45,937 nucleotides of DNA from the NCBI GenBank assembly GCA_022780515.1, contig JALEUV010000053.1, forward strand, positions 1 through 45,937, given 5' to 3'. This document shows, piece by piece, positions 1-9,004 of the stretch; position 1 is the stretch's first letter; each line of letters opens with the position of its first letter. The position numbers were made by a program, and so were the translations under genes. The DNA comes from Anaerococcus sp. (GTDB lineage Bacteria; Bacillota; Clostridia; Tissierellales; Peptoniphilaceae). The notes under the pieces were generated by a model. It saw only the letters and a program-made list of their open reading frames with translations, had not been told where the DNA came from and ran no database searches.

Positions 1-1414
1 GCATCTGTGCTGATGAATAGTTATCTCCTAGCTCTCTAGTAAAGGTATCGAGTCCTTCCTTGAGGCCTTCGACATAACCCAGAATCGAAGCCTTCCTTAG
101 GGCATCTTCTATTTGCCTATCGCTTATGGTCTTATCTGCCATGGTTAAGTTTTCGTGGACACTTTCTTCAAAGATATGGGAGTCGTGGCTTATCCTAAAG
201 ATATGCTCGGCGATGGAGTTTGAATTTATCCTAGCAAAGGGATGGCCATTTACGAATACATCTCCAGAATTTGCCCTTATACTTCCTGCAAGGATTTCAG
301 TAAGGGTAGACTTGCCACAACCGCTTTCTCCTACAAGACCAATAGAGCCTTTTTGGGGAAGGGTCATATTGATATCTACTAGGCTCTTTTCGTCATTACC
401 CTTGTAGGCAAAGGATAAATTCTTTACTTCTAGGCTTTCTAGTCCTCCTTCAGGAAAGGCCTCTTCTCTTCTATCTTCTTCAAGGTTTAAAATTCTATCA
501 AGTTTTTACCTGCAGCAACCCCAATCATCGCTACATGGAAGCTTGCAGTGAGGGTAATCATTGGGTTAAAGGCTTCCATTGCCAAGATTAATACAATGAT
601 TAGGCTAAGAAGGCTTAGGCCCTCCTTAGAAGAGGCATAGAGACTCATAAAAATACATCCAATGCTTGACCCATAGGCAATCCACTCTATAAGGGTTATA
701 GAAGATAGTTGCATGGTCAAAATCTTCATAGTTTCTATCCTAAAGTCTTCTGACTTATCATTTATCTCCCTTGCCCTCTTATTATCAGCTCCAAAAATCT
801 TTAGGGCAGTTATTCCCTGTAAGGAATCTAGGAACAAGGCTCCTACATCCTGGTATTTTTTCCAATAACTTCCCTGCATACTAGTTACAAACTTTAAAAG
901 AGCCTTCAAAAATAAAGGGATTATTGGCATTAGGAGTAAAAACAAAAGTCCTATTCTCTAGTCTATTACCATAAAAATTATAAAATTAACAAGGCTTACT
1001 CCATAGCAACCATAGTATTCAGGCAAAAATCTCCCATAATAATTCTCTAATTGCTCTATGGTATCAGAACCCATATTTATCAAATTGGAAGTTGAAGTAT
1101 TTTCCTTGTAAGCAAGCCCTATGGAGCTCGCCTTTACTATAAGGCTCTTCCTAAGCTCTGCCTTAACTTCTCCTACTATTTTTGCATTATAATCTGTAAT
1201 TTTAAAGCTTGCAAAAACTCTTACTACAAGTCCCAGAATAAATAAAAGACTTATCTTTCCTAGGTTAAGACTTGATGAATAGTATAAGGTTACTAATCAA
1301 AAGACCAAAGGCTAGGATAAAAGTCCCTAGAGTCTTAGTCATCATTAGAAGGAGGCTCTTTCCTATATAGGACTTGGCCCTTCCAATATATTTAAACAAG
1401 TACTTATCCAACAT
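1..1414 (-). pseudogene. Decayed CydD-like ABC exporter (membrane domain plus ATPase), cut by the window edge
   Basis: This was a half-size ABC exporter with an N-terminal membrane domain and a C-terminal ATPase. The ATG at 1414 follows AAAGGA. The frame is lost near 1290-1300. The next frame meets an in-frame TAG near 957, just before RIGLLFLLLMP. A further one-base loss in a run of five A at about 508-512 shifts the frame between AAGK and LDRILNLEE. Beyond it the ATPase reads on with Walker A GLVGESGCGKST and leaves the window at base 1. Three independent lesions make a single sequencing error unlikely. Its promoter still looks intact (extended -10 TGCTATGAT near 1470-1480). CydD or a related exporter is inferred from domain order; the substrate is unknown. 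Confidence 0.85.
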
Positions 1415-1602
1415 ATCAAAATCCTTTCTCGCTATTGCAAATGATTATTGTTTTAAATTACCTGCGATATTATCATAGCACATTGGATTTTTATTGCCAT
1501 AGGTGAGATGTATTTTTCGTTTAACTTATAACTTATAATTTGCGAGTCCTATTTTTATTTTATTTTAATTAAGGTATACTAATAATGTTAAAAGGAGATA
1601 AG

Positions 1603-2613
1603 ATGAGTAAAGTATTTATACCAGATAATTATAAGAGTAGCCAAGACTTATACAAGACCCAACTACTTATCAAAGAAATTAAAGATTATTTTCAAATTAA
1701 CCTAGCCAACAACCTAAATTTAAAGAGAGTCTCTGCTCCTCTTTTTGTATCAGAGGCATCAGGACTCAATGACAACCTAAACGGAGTCGAAGAGCCTGTT
1801 ACCTTTAGCCTACCTGAAGCAGGTAATGAAAATATGGAGATTGTCCACTCCCTTGCCAAGTGGAAGAGGTATGCCTTAAAGGAATACAAGTTTAAGACCC
1901 ACGAGGGTCTCTATACCGATATGAACGCCATAAGAAGGTGTGAAGAGCCTGACAATACCCATTCCTTCTATGTCGACCAATGGGACTGGGAACTAATAAT
2001 TGAAGATTACGATAGGAATATGGACTACCTAAAGAATGTAGTAAATATTATATATAGGACTATGAAATCCCTTGATGAATACCTATGCGGTCTCCTTCCA
2101 ACTAGGTCCAAGCTCTTAAAGGACCAAATTACCTTTATAACTAGTGAACAATTGCTACAAAAATACCCTGACAAGACTGCTAAGGAGAGGGAAGACCTTA
2201 TTTGTAAGGAATATGGATCAGTATTTCTAATGCAGATTGGAAATATTTTATCTGATGGCACTAAACACGATAATAGGGCTCCTGACTATGACGATTGGCT
2301 CCTAAACGGGGATATCCTTATATATAACCCTGTTTTAGATAGTGCCCTAGAGTTATCCTCTATGGGTATTAGGGTAAATCCTAATAGACTTAATGAGCAA
2401 TTAAAGCAAACAGGCAATCTCGATAGGCTAAAGTATGACTACCACAGGCTCTTGCTTGATGGCTTGCTCCCTCAAACCATAGGCGGTGGTATAGGCCAAT
2501 CAAGACTTTGTATGTTCTTCTTGCAAAAGGCCCACATAGGCGAAGTCCAAGTTTCTTATTGGCCTGATGATCAAAGGAAGATGCTCGCCAACAAGGGAAT
2601 AAATCTGTTATAA
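1603..2613 (+). CDS. asnA: Aspartate--ammonia ligase (asparagine synthetase A)
   Basis: Makes asparagine from aspartate, ammonia and ATP in the cytoplasm; it is a class II aminoacyl-tRNA-synthetase-like enzyme. The 336 residues match the usual length of about 330. Family features include SEASGLNDNLNGVEEPV near the N-terminus, the THSFYVDQWDWE segment, and the C-terminal GGGIGQSRLCMFFL motif of class II synthetase folds. An ATG lies 18 nt upstream at 1585, but AAAGGAGA sits at the right distance only from 1603. A -10-like TATACT lies at 1575-1580; no strong -35 is evident. The gene stands alone and converges on recQ. Asparagine supply seems to rely on free ammonia. Confidence 0.95.
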   Translation: MSKVFIPDNYKSSQDLYKTQLLIKEIKDYFQINLANNLNLKRVSAPLFVSEASGLNDNLNGVEEPVTFSLPEAGNENMEIVHSLAKWKRYALKEYKFKTHEGLYTDMNAIRRCEEPDNTHSFYVDQWDWELIIEDYDRNMDYLKNVVNIIYRTMKSLDEYLCGLLPTRSKLLKDQITFITSEQLLQKYPDKTAKEREDLICKEYGSVFLMQIGNILSDGTKHDNRAPDYDDWLLNGDILIYNPVLDSALELSSMGIRVNPNRLNEQLKQTGNLDRLKYDYHRLLLDGLLPQTIGGGIGQSRLCMFFLQKAHIGEVQVSYWPDDQRKMLANKGINLL

Positions 2614-2615
2614 GA

Positions 2616-2690
2616 AAAACTCCTACTATTATGTAAAGCCCAAGACTTCGTCTAGACTAGCCCAGGCAAATACCCTATAGTAGGAGTTTT
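2616..2690. terminator. Shared bidirectional terminator of asnA and recQ with an unusually large loop
   Basis: A perfect 14-bp inverted repeat (arms 2616-2629 and 2677-2690) has T-rich sequence on both outer sides, so it can end both convergent genes. The right arm overlaps the recQ stop codon. The roughly 47-nt loop holds AGAC-TTC-GTCT and the palindrome GTCTAGAC, so it may fold further. Confidence 0.75.
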
Positions 2691-4470
2691 ATTTGTGGAT
2701 ATATTCTCTAATTTCTGCTAGGAAGATGTCCCCGTATTGGATAAGTTTTCTCTCGCCTACCCCCTTTATCATAAGCATTTCTTCTTCGTTTTGAGGTCTG
2801 TAAGTTGCCATATCCTTCAAGGTCTTATCAGAGAAGATAATAAAGGGAGGGACATTACGTTTTTTGGAAAGATCTAACCTTACTTTCTTTAAGTGGCTAA
2901 AGAGGTCTTTGTCATAGTTAGTCTTTCTTTCCTGCTTGAGCTCATCCTTTGAGATGGCAAGGTCAACTCTCTGTCCATCAAATAGGACTTCTTTTGATTT
3001 TTCAGTTAGCTTTAAAATTGGATAGGGATTTGAGCTAACTTTGATATAACCATCTGCTATAAGAAGGCCAATAAGGTCTTTGATATAGGCCTTGGACTTA
3101 TCTTTCATAATTCCGTAGGTAGAAAGTTTGTATAGGCCCCTCTCCCTTATTTTTTTACTCTTAGCTCCAAGGAGGGTATCTACCACAAGGTTTATCCCAT
3201 ACCTTTGCTCAAGCCTATAGATACATGATAAAATTTTTTGGCTGTCAACTGTTACGTCAACCCTTTCTATGGTCGATAGGCAGTTGTAACAAGCACCACA
3301 AGTTTCATCGCTCGCTTGACCGAAATAATTTAATATATAGGCCCTCAGGCACCTTGATGTGTTAGCATAATTTATTATGGCCTGGAGCTTATCAAGTTCG
3401 TGGAGCTTGTAAGTATAATTGTGGCTTTGGTTTATTAGGTGCTTGTTTATCACTATATCTTGGGCTGAGTAGAGAAGGATACACTCGGCATCTTCCCCAT
3501 CCCTACCAGCCCTACCTGCTTCTTGGTAATAAGATTCCATGTCCTTGGGGGTGTTGTAGTGGATTACAAATCTTACATTGGACTTATCTATCCCCATACC
3601 GAAGGCATTGGTCGCAACTATTATTTTTTTCTTATCATAGATAAAGTCTTCTTGCTCCTTGTTGCGAATTTTTTCGCTAAGGCCTGCATGGTACTTGGCT
3701 ACCTTAAAGCCAAGCCCACTAAGCTTCTTGTGGATACTATCTACACTTTTTCTAGTAGATACATAGATTATCCCTGATTCTTCCATATGGTCTGTGAGGT
3801 AGTCTATAAGAAAGTCTATCTTTTTAGCTGGCTTTTTTACAGCAAAGTACAAGTTTTTCCTATCAAAGCCTGTTACCTTAACTAGGGGGTCTTTGAGTCC
3901 TAGGTTATTTATAATATCATCCCTTACTTCTTTTGTGGCTGTGGCTGTAAAGGCTGTCATCTGAAGCTTAGGACCTAGGATTTGGTAAAGTTCTGGTATG
4001 AGCTTATAGGATGGTCTAAAGTCATGGCCCCATTGGGAGATACAGTGGGCCTCGTCAACTGCCACAAAGGATATATTAATCTCTGACAAAAATTCTCTAA
4101 AAAATTCATTTTCTAGCCTTTCTGGGGATATGTAGAGGATTTTAACCAAGCCCCTACTTATATCACTCAAGGTCTTTGTATAATCTTCGCTAGATAGACT
4201 AGAATTAATAAGACTTGCACTTATCCCTGCCTCCCTTAGGGCATCGACTTGGTCTTTCATCAGGGAGATAAGGGGTGATATAACTAGGGTAAGGCCTTCT
4301 TTTAATAGGGCTGGTAGCCAGTAGCAGATAGACTTTCCTCCACCTGTTGGAAGAACTCCAAGAACATCTCTTCCGTCTATTATATCTTCTATAATTTCCC
4401 TTTGACCCTCCCTAAAAGAATCATAACCAAAATATTTTTTTAAATTAAATAAAAGTTCTTCTTCGCTCAT
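2689..4470 (-). CDS. recQ: ATP-dependent DNA helicase RecQ
   Basis: A 3'-5' superfamily 2 DNA helicase for recombination and repair of stalled forks. The 593 residues show Walker A TGGGKS at about 42-47, the DEAH box in VDEAHCISQWGHDFRPSY, and motif VI within YYQEAGRAGRDG. A zinc-binding RQC region follows (CLRAYILNYFG then CGACYNC), then a C-terminal HRDC domain (RNVPPFIIFSDKTLKDMA). The start at 4470 (MSEEELL) is chosen because GGAG lies 6 nt before it; two upstream in-frame starts lack this. It is monocistronic between two hairpins, and its C-terminus overlaps the terminator shared with asnA. Confidence 0.95.
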   Translation of the reverse strand: MSEEELLFNLKKYFGYDSFREGQREIIEDIIDGRDVLGVLPTGGGKSICYWLPALLKEGLTLVISPLISLMKDQVDALREAGISASLINSSLSSEDYTKTLSDISRGLVKILYISPERLENEFFREFLSEINISFVAVDEAHCISQWGHDFRPSYKLIPELYQILGPKLQMTAFTATATKEVRDDIINNLGLKDPLVKVTGFDRKNLYFAVKKPAKKIDFLIDYLTDHMEESGIIYVSTRKSVDSIHKKLSGLGFKVAKYHAGLSEKIRNKEQEDFIYDKKKIIVATNAFGMGIDKSNVRFVIHYNTPKDMESYYQEAGRAGRDGEDAECILLYSAQDIVINKHLINQSHNYTYKLHELDKLQAIINYANTSRCLRAYILNYFGQASDETCGACYNCLSTIERVDVTVDSQKILSCIYRLEQRYGINLVVDTLLGAKSKKIRERGLYKLSTYGIMKDKSKAYIKDLIGLLIADGYIKVSSNPYPILKLTEKSKEVLFDGQRVDLAISKDELKQERKTNYDKDLFSHLKKVRLDLSKKRNVPPFIIFSDKTLKDMATYRPQNEEEMLMIKGVGERKLIQYGDIFLAEIREYIHK

Positions 4471-4480
4471 ATCTAACTCC

Positions 4481-4515
4481 ATAAAAAAATAATTAAGCAC
4501 GAGGCCTAATTATTT
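4481..4515 (-). terminator. AT-rich terminator after the DUF4097-like gene
   Basis: Nine-base arms at 4487-4495 and 4507-4515 (AAATAATTA and its complement) are followed on the minus strand by a run of T. It lies between the envelope gene and recQ. The stem is AT-only, so it may be weak. Confidence 0.5.
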
Positions 4516-4586
4516 CTTGACTAAATACCCTGATTAGCTGTACCTTGGCCTGGCTCAGCTTGATCATAGTCTGTATTTACTTCACT

Positions 4587-5723
4587 TCAATTTTCACTTT
4601 CATAACTTTCTATCTCTTCGGACTGGTATTCGTCCATTACTTGACCAGTTCCTTCATAGTCTCCGCTCATTTCAGATTCTTGATCAAGCTCTTCGCTAGT
4701 TAAATCTGTTGACTCTTCATCAGAAGTTTCCTCTGTATCTTCGCTAGAGGCTTCATCTTCTTCATCCCTATTAATACTTTGATTGGTTATATATTCCTCA
4801 TCATCAAGATTTGCCCCTTCGCCCTTGTTGAAGATTATATTACCAATCTTTGTGGACATAGAAACTTGGTACTTGCCCTCGTTTTCGCTTTGGTAACCAT
4901 CCTTTATATTCCTATAGGAGACATTGCCTAGGGTAAAGTTACCTACTCCTAGCTTGGCAGATATATTATAATTATCTATTGTTTTATCAGCGCTTACCAA
5001 GATATCCCCACTTTGGGTAATAAATTGAAGGTCATTGCCAAGGGTTGAGTCTACTATATTGATATTTCCAGTAGTTGTTTGAAGTCTGGTATTATTAATT
5101 TCAGCCTTATTTAGGTTAATAGAGCCTGATTGGTTGGTAATTGATCCTTGGAAGAAGGCATTATCTACTGTGATATTGCCACTCTTTATGGCAAGGTCAA
5201 AGTTTTTAACTTCAAGATCAGTAATTTTGACATCACCTGCAGTCATGCTTCCCTTTATTTCGTCAAGGCCGCCCTCCATTGGAAGGAATATCCTTACTAT
5301 CGGAATTTTATCCTTCATGTAAAGTTCCTTGCCAATTATCTTGCTCTTTAATTTTAACTTTCCATCATCGAAGGAAACATCCATATTATAAGAATTTTCC
5401 TCGCCTCGGTATAGAACTGTATATTCTACATAAGGATTGGTATTCGACCTTTGTATCCTAATATCACTGGTACCTAGGTCAAATTCGATAGAGTCAACCT
5501 GATTTAAGTCTACCCTCATTATCCTAGATTGGTTGTAGGAATTATCATCAATCTCACTTGTTGTAGCAAGTTTTCCCTTAAGTGAACTAGATTTATTGGT
5601 AAAATAAAATATCCCTAGGACGGCTATTATGCCTACTAGTCCTATGATAAGGTATTTGGGATTAAAACCTTTAAATCTATCCTTTAATTCTATTTTTTCT
5701 TCTTCTCTGTCTTTATTTTCCAT
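4587..5723 (-). CDS. Membrane-anchored DUF4097-type beta-strand (putative adhesin) protein with acidic tail
   Basis: The 378 residues have a charged cytoplasmic N-terminus, one membrane segment at about 26-43 (YLIIGLVGIIAVLGIFYF), and an outside domain of repeated short beta-strands with alternating Gly/Asn turns (GSITNQSGSINLNKAEI, TTGNINIVDS). This is the look of the DUF4097/DUF4098 beta-helix family. A low-complexity tail rich in Glu, Asp and Ser follows. The usual -like start at 5735 is TTG; the ATG at 5723 has GGAG six bases before it and is preferred. The first stop (TGA, 4587-4589) interrupts a frame that reads another 21 residues to a TAG at 4521-4523. No function is known; many relatives sit beside envelope-stress genes, but not here. 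Confidence 0.75.
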   Translation of the reverse strand: MENKDREEEKIELKDRFKGFNPKYLIIGLVGIIAVLGIFYFTNKSSSLKGKLATTSEIDDNSYNQSRIMRVDLNQVDSIEFDLGTSDIRIQRSNTNPYVEYTVLYRGEENSYNMDVSFDDGKLKLKSKIIGKELYMKDKIPIVRIFLPMEGGLDEIKGSMTAGDVKITDLEVKNFDLAIKSGNITVDNAFFQGSITNQSGSINLNKAEINNTRLQTTTGNINIVDSTLGNDLQFITQSGDILVSADKTIDNYNISAKLGVGNFTLGNVSYRNIKDGYQSENEGKYQVSMSTKIGNIIFNKGEGANLDDEEYITNQSINRDEEDEASSEDTEETSDEESTDLTSEELDQESEMSGDYEGTGQVMDEYQSEEIESYESEN

Positions 5724-5790
5724 CATTTTCTCCAAAACTACGCCTGTATTAGTTTGTCACTATATATTGTATCACAAAAGATGATAATTT

Positions 5791-6531
5791 TTAAAAATTA
5801 ACTTCCCACAAGTATAAACCATGGGCTGATAGGGCAGGATTGGCCCTCTTGTCATAGTCTTCATCAAAATACCTCTTGAATTCATCAAGGCTTAGCCTAC
5901 CTCTGGCAAGCTCTATAAGACTTCCAACCATTATCCTAACTTGGTTGTGGAGGAAGGAGTTAGCCCTAAAATAAATATTCAAATCTGACCCATCCTCTTC
6001 AAAATAAGCCTCATCAATGCGTCTTTGTGTATTTATATGAAGATTTTTTTCAAAGGACATAAAGAGCCTAAAATCATGGTCTCCCTCTAGGACCTTTAGT
6101 CCTTGGTCTAACTTATCAAGCTCTAGCTTGTAGGTTATATTCTCCTTGTAATTCCTATAGATAGGGAGCATATCCTTATCTCGACTTATAATATACCTAT
6201 ATAGCTTATCCTTGGCAGAAAATCTCGCATGGAAGTCTAGGGAAACCTCCCTAGAAGATAGGGCCAAGATATCATCTGGCAGGTACTTGTTCATATGAAA
6301 CTTGAAGGCCTTAGGATTTATGTCTGTCCCTGTAAGAAAATTTATGAAGTGGCTCCTAGCGTGGACTCCAGCATCAGTCCTCCCACAGGATATAATCCTA
6401 TTATCTTCATTAGTTATCTTATGGAGGGCAGATAGTAGCTCTTCTTCTATACTTCTCTCATCTTTTTGATATTGAAAGCCAGCAAAGTTTGTCCCATCGT
6501 AGGACGTTTCTAGTAAAATATTTTTAATCAT
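5791..6531 (-). CDS. truA: tRNA pseudouridine(38-40) synthase
   Basis: Converts uridines 38-40 in the tRNA anticodon arm to pseudouridine. The 246 residues are the normal length. The catalytic Asp is D53 in the signature SCGRTDAGVHA, and the N-terminal YDGTNFAGFQ and the FLHNQVRIMVG motif near the C-terminus are typical. The ATG overlaps the ecfT stop as ATGA and has no clear ribosome binding site, so translation is probably coupled. Last gene of the ecfA1-ecfA2-ecfT-truA operon, an order common in Firmicutes. There, rplM and rpsI usually follow; here they lie 27 kb away. Confidence 0.96.
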   Translation of the reverse strand: MIKNILLETSYDGTNFAGFQYQKDERSIEEELLSALHKITNEDNRIISCGRTDAGVHARSHFINFLTGTDINPKAFKFHMNKYLPDDILALSSREVSLDFHARFSAKDKLYRYIISRDKDMLPIYRNYKENITYKLELDKLDQGLKVLEGDHDFRLFMSFEKNLHINTQRRIDEAYFEEDGSDLNIYFRANSFLHNQVRIMVGSLIELARGRLSLDEFKRYFDEDYDKRANPALSAHGLYLWEVNF

Positions 6532-7322
6532 AGGAAGTGGACTACAATCACTATGCTACAAAATACTATAAGGCCTATTAGGCTCATCCAGTCGGTCTTA
6601 TCCATATTTATCTCATTTAACTTGGTTCTTTCTTCTCCTACCCTGTAGAGTCTAGCTTCCATGGCAGTAGCTAGGTCATCACTCCTCTTAAAGGCATTGA
6701 TAAAAAGTGGAACCAAGAGCGGGATCATAGCTGTTGCCCTCTTTATGATATTGCCCGACTCAAAGTCTGCTCCCCTTGCCATTTGAGCCATCCTAATCTT
6801 TTGAGCTTCATCAAAGAGGGTTGGTATAAACCTCAATGAAATAGAAATCATCATAGCAAGCTCTCCTGCAGGAAAGCCAAATCTCTTTAATGGCGAAAAT
6901 AGCTTCTCTAGTCCAGAAGTAAGCTCCATAGGACTAGTCGTATAGGTCAAGACTGAAGTAGATAAGATTATCAAGATAAGCCTTAGTATAGTAAAACCTG
7001 TCCTATAGATTCCTTCTTTGGTTACATTAAAGGGTCCTAGACTAAGTATCACTTCTCCTCTTGTGGTAAATAAATTAATAAGTCCTGTAATAATCATAAT
7101 AAATACCAGAGGCTTTAGTGACCTTACTATGCTCTTTGGTGGAATCTTTGCTATATAGATCATGGCAAGGAGCAAGATTAAAAAGGGAATGTAGCCTATA
7201 AAGTTATCAACAAAAAATATAGTTATTATATATAAAAATACCCCAATAATCTTTACCCTTGGGTCAAGCCTATGGATAAAGGTATCGAAGGGTAGGTATT
7301 GTCCTATGCTAATATCTGCCAT
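6528..7322 (-). CDS. ecfT: ECF transporter transmembrane subunit EcfT
   Basis: The scaffold membrane subunit of group II energy-coupling-factor vitamin transporters. It links the EcfA1/A2 ATPases to interchangeable S-components. The 264 residues have about six membrane segments and the coupling-helix motif AQMARGADFESG, the Ala-Arg-Gly signature that contacts the ATPases. The N-terminal YLPFDTFIHRLDPRVKI is typical. The start overlaps ecfA2 by 14 nt. The S-component at 22924-23469 is one candidate partner. Confidence 0.95.
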   Translation of the reverse strand: MADISIGQYLPFDTFIHRLDPRVKIIGVFLYIITIFFVDNFIGYIPFLILLLAMIYIAKIPPKSIVRSLKPLVFIMIITGLINLFTTRGEVILSLGPFNVTKEGIYRTGFTILRLILIILSTSVLTYTTSPMELTSGLEKLFSPLKRFGFPAGELAMMISISLRFIPTLFDEAQKIRMAQMARGADFESGNIIKRATAMIPLLVPLFINAFKRSDDLATAMEARLYRVGEERTKLNEINMDKTDWMSLIGLIVFCSIVIVVHFL

Positions 7323-8172
7323 TATCTTCCCTCAAAACTCTTTTTAGCTCTTCTACTGCACTTGAAACTGTATAAATATCATCATTTACCCTTGGATTTT
7401 TCAACTTGTACTCCCTCATAAACTTAGTTATTTGAGGAACATCCAAGGAAATAGACTCCAAGTCCACCTTGGTAAAGGTATCATAGGTTGACCTATCGGA
7501 GAATACTTCTCCATCACTCATGACAATTACCCTGTCTACATACTCTGCCACATCCTCCATGGAGTGGGATACGAGGACTATAGAAAGCTCATCGTCTTCT
7601 TTGTAGAGAGATAAGATCTCATCAAAAATCTCGCTCCTACCTACTGGATCTAGTCCTGCTGTCAGTTCATCAAGGACTAAGACCTTGGGATTCATTGACA
7701 AGATTCCTGCAACAGCGGCCCTTCTTTGTTGGCCACCTGATAGCTCAAAGGGTGATAGGTCCTTGTAGGTTTCATAGTCAAGACCTACCTTTGCCATAGC
7801 CTTTCTAACAGCCTTGTCTACTTCATCTTCACTAAGGCCCATATTTTGGGGACCAAAAGCTATATCCTTTGCTACACTCTCCTCAAACAATTGGTGCTCA
7901 GGATATTGGAAGACAAGCCCTACCTTAAACCTTGCTTCTCTTCTTTTGTTTTTGTCCTTAGAATTAATTCCATCTATAATACAATCTCCCCCAGTAGGTA
8001 TGATAAGTCCATTAAGAAGTTGAACTAAGGTAGATTTACCAGATCCAGTCTTACCAATAAGACCTATTACTTCATGGGAATTTATAGTAAGATTTATATC
8101 CTTTAGGGCATAGACCTCGTTGGGTAGACCCTGATTATAAATGTAATCAACGTTTTTTAATTCTATCTTCAT
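7309..8172 (-). CDS. ecfA2: ECF transporter ATP-binding subunit EcfA2
   Basis: One of the paired ATPases powering ECF vitamin uptake. The 287 residues have Walker A GKTGSGKST at 40-48, ABC signature LSGGQQRR, Walker B VLVLDELTAG and a switch His in SIVLVSHSMEDVAEY. The Q-loop region VGLVFQYPEHQLFEE is typical of EcfA2. Walker B reads DEL rather than the common DEP, a mild variation. Overlaps ecfA1 by ATGA-type coupling and ecfT by 14 nt. Confidence 0.95.
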   Translation of the reverse strand: MKIELKNVDYIYNQGLPNEVYALKDINLTINSHEVIGLIGKTGSGKSTLVQLLNGLIIPTGGDCIIDGINSKDKNKRREARFKVGLVFQYPEHQLFEESVAKDIAFGPQNMGLSEDEVDKAVRKAMAKVGLDYETYKDLSPFELSGGQQRRAAVAGILSMNPKVLVLDELTAGLDPVGRSEIFDEILSLYKEDDELSIVLVSHSMEDVAEYVDRVIVMSDGEVFSDRSTYDTFTKVDLESISLDVPQITKFMREYKLKNPRVNDDIYTVSSAVEELKRVLREDNGRY

Positions 8173-8996
8173 AAGAGATCTAAAAACTCCTCTATGCTCA
8201 AAGGAAGGGGATCTATATAAAAGCCTTCTTTCTTAAGATTGTAGGCAACTTCGGTAACTTGTGGCACACTAAGACCCAATTCCTTCATAGTTTCTACTTG
8301 AGAGAAGACCTCTCTGGCATTGCCTTCTAGGGTCTTCTTTCCATCATTTAGTACAACAATCCTATCAGCTAGCACTGCTTCTTCCATATAGTGGGTTATG
8401 TAAATTATGGTCTTGTTATAGTCCTTGTTAAGTCTATTGACTAAGTTTATAACATCCCTACGACCTTCTGGATCTAGCATGGCTGTAGGCTCATCGAAAA
8501 TAATATAGTCTGATAGCATGGCAATAACACCAGCTATGGAGACTCTTTGCTTTTGACCTCCTGATAGGGCTGATGGATCACGATCTTTATAATCATACAT
8601 ATTTACAAGCTTCAAAGAGCTATCTACCCTTTCACGAAGTTCGGGATTTTTGACCCTAAGATTTTCTGGACCAAAGGCAACTTCCTCTTCGACTGTAGTT
8701 GCTACCATTTGATTGTCAGGATTTTGAAAGACCATAGAACATTTTTCCCTAATATCCCATATCCTCTCTTCATCCTTGGTATTTAAATCATCTATCCATA
8801 TATCTCCAGAACTTGGAAAAATTTGGCCATTCAAAAGCTTGCCTAAGGTGGATTTCCCTGAGCCATTATGGCCCAGGATTGCTACAAATTCACCCTTGTC
8901 TATTTGAAGGCTCAAGTTATCTAGGGCCTTTTTTTGCTCTTTTTGATCTTCCTCGTTTGTAGGATAGGTGTAGGTTAAATTCTCTATCTTTATCAT
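8169..8996 (-). CDS. ecfA1: ECF transporter ATP-binding subunit EcfA1
   Basis: The second ATPase of the ECF module, first gene of its tightly overlapping set. The 275 residues carry Walker A GHNGSGKST at 42-50, Q-loop CSMVFQNPDNQMVATTVEEE (diagnostic of EcfA1), signature LSGGQKQR, Walker B YIIFDEPTAMLDPEGR and switch YITHYMEEA. The start lies 8 nt after the L,D-transpeptidase stop, so the ECF genes may be read from further upstream as well; I see no terminator between them. Confidence 0.95.
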   Translation of the reverse strand: MIKIENLTYTYPTNEEDQKEQKKALDNLSLQIDKGEFVAILGHNGSGKSTLGKLLNGQIFPSSGDIWIDDLNTKDEERIWDIREKCSMVFQNPDNQMVATTVEEEVAFGPENLRVKNPELRERVDSSLKLVNMYDYKDRDPSALSGGQKQRVSIAGVIAMLSDYIIFDEPTAMLDPEGRRDVINLVNRLNKDYNKTIIYITHYMEEAVLADRIVVLNDGKKTLEGNAREVFSQVETMKELGLSVPQVTEVAYNLKKEGFYIDPLPLSIEEFLDLL

Positions 8997-9004
8997 TATC
9001 TTTC

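Noticed and set aside
126-407. Plus-strand open frame of 93 codons
   Set aside because: It lies antisense to the ABC ATPase domain, and the minus strand carries the recognisable Walker A motif.
4521-4589. Selenocysteine at the TGA of the DUF4097-like gene
   Set aside because: No Cys-aligned or redox context and no evident selenocysteine insertion hairpin beside the codon.
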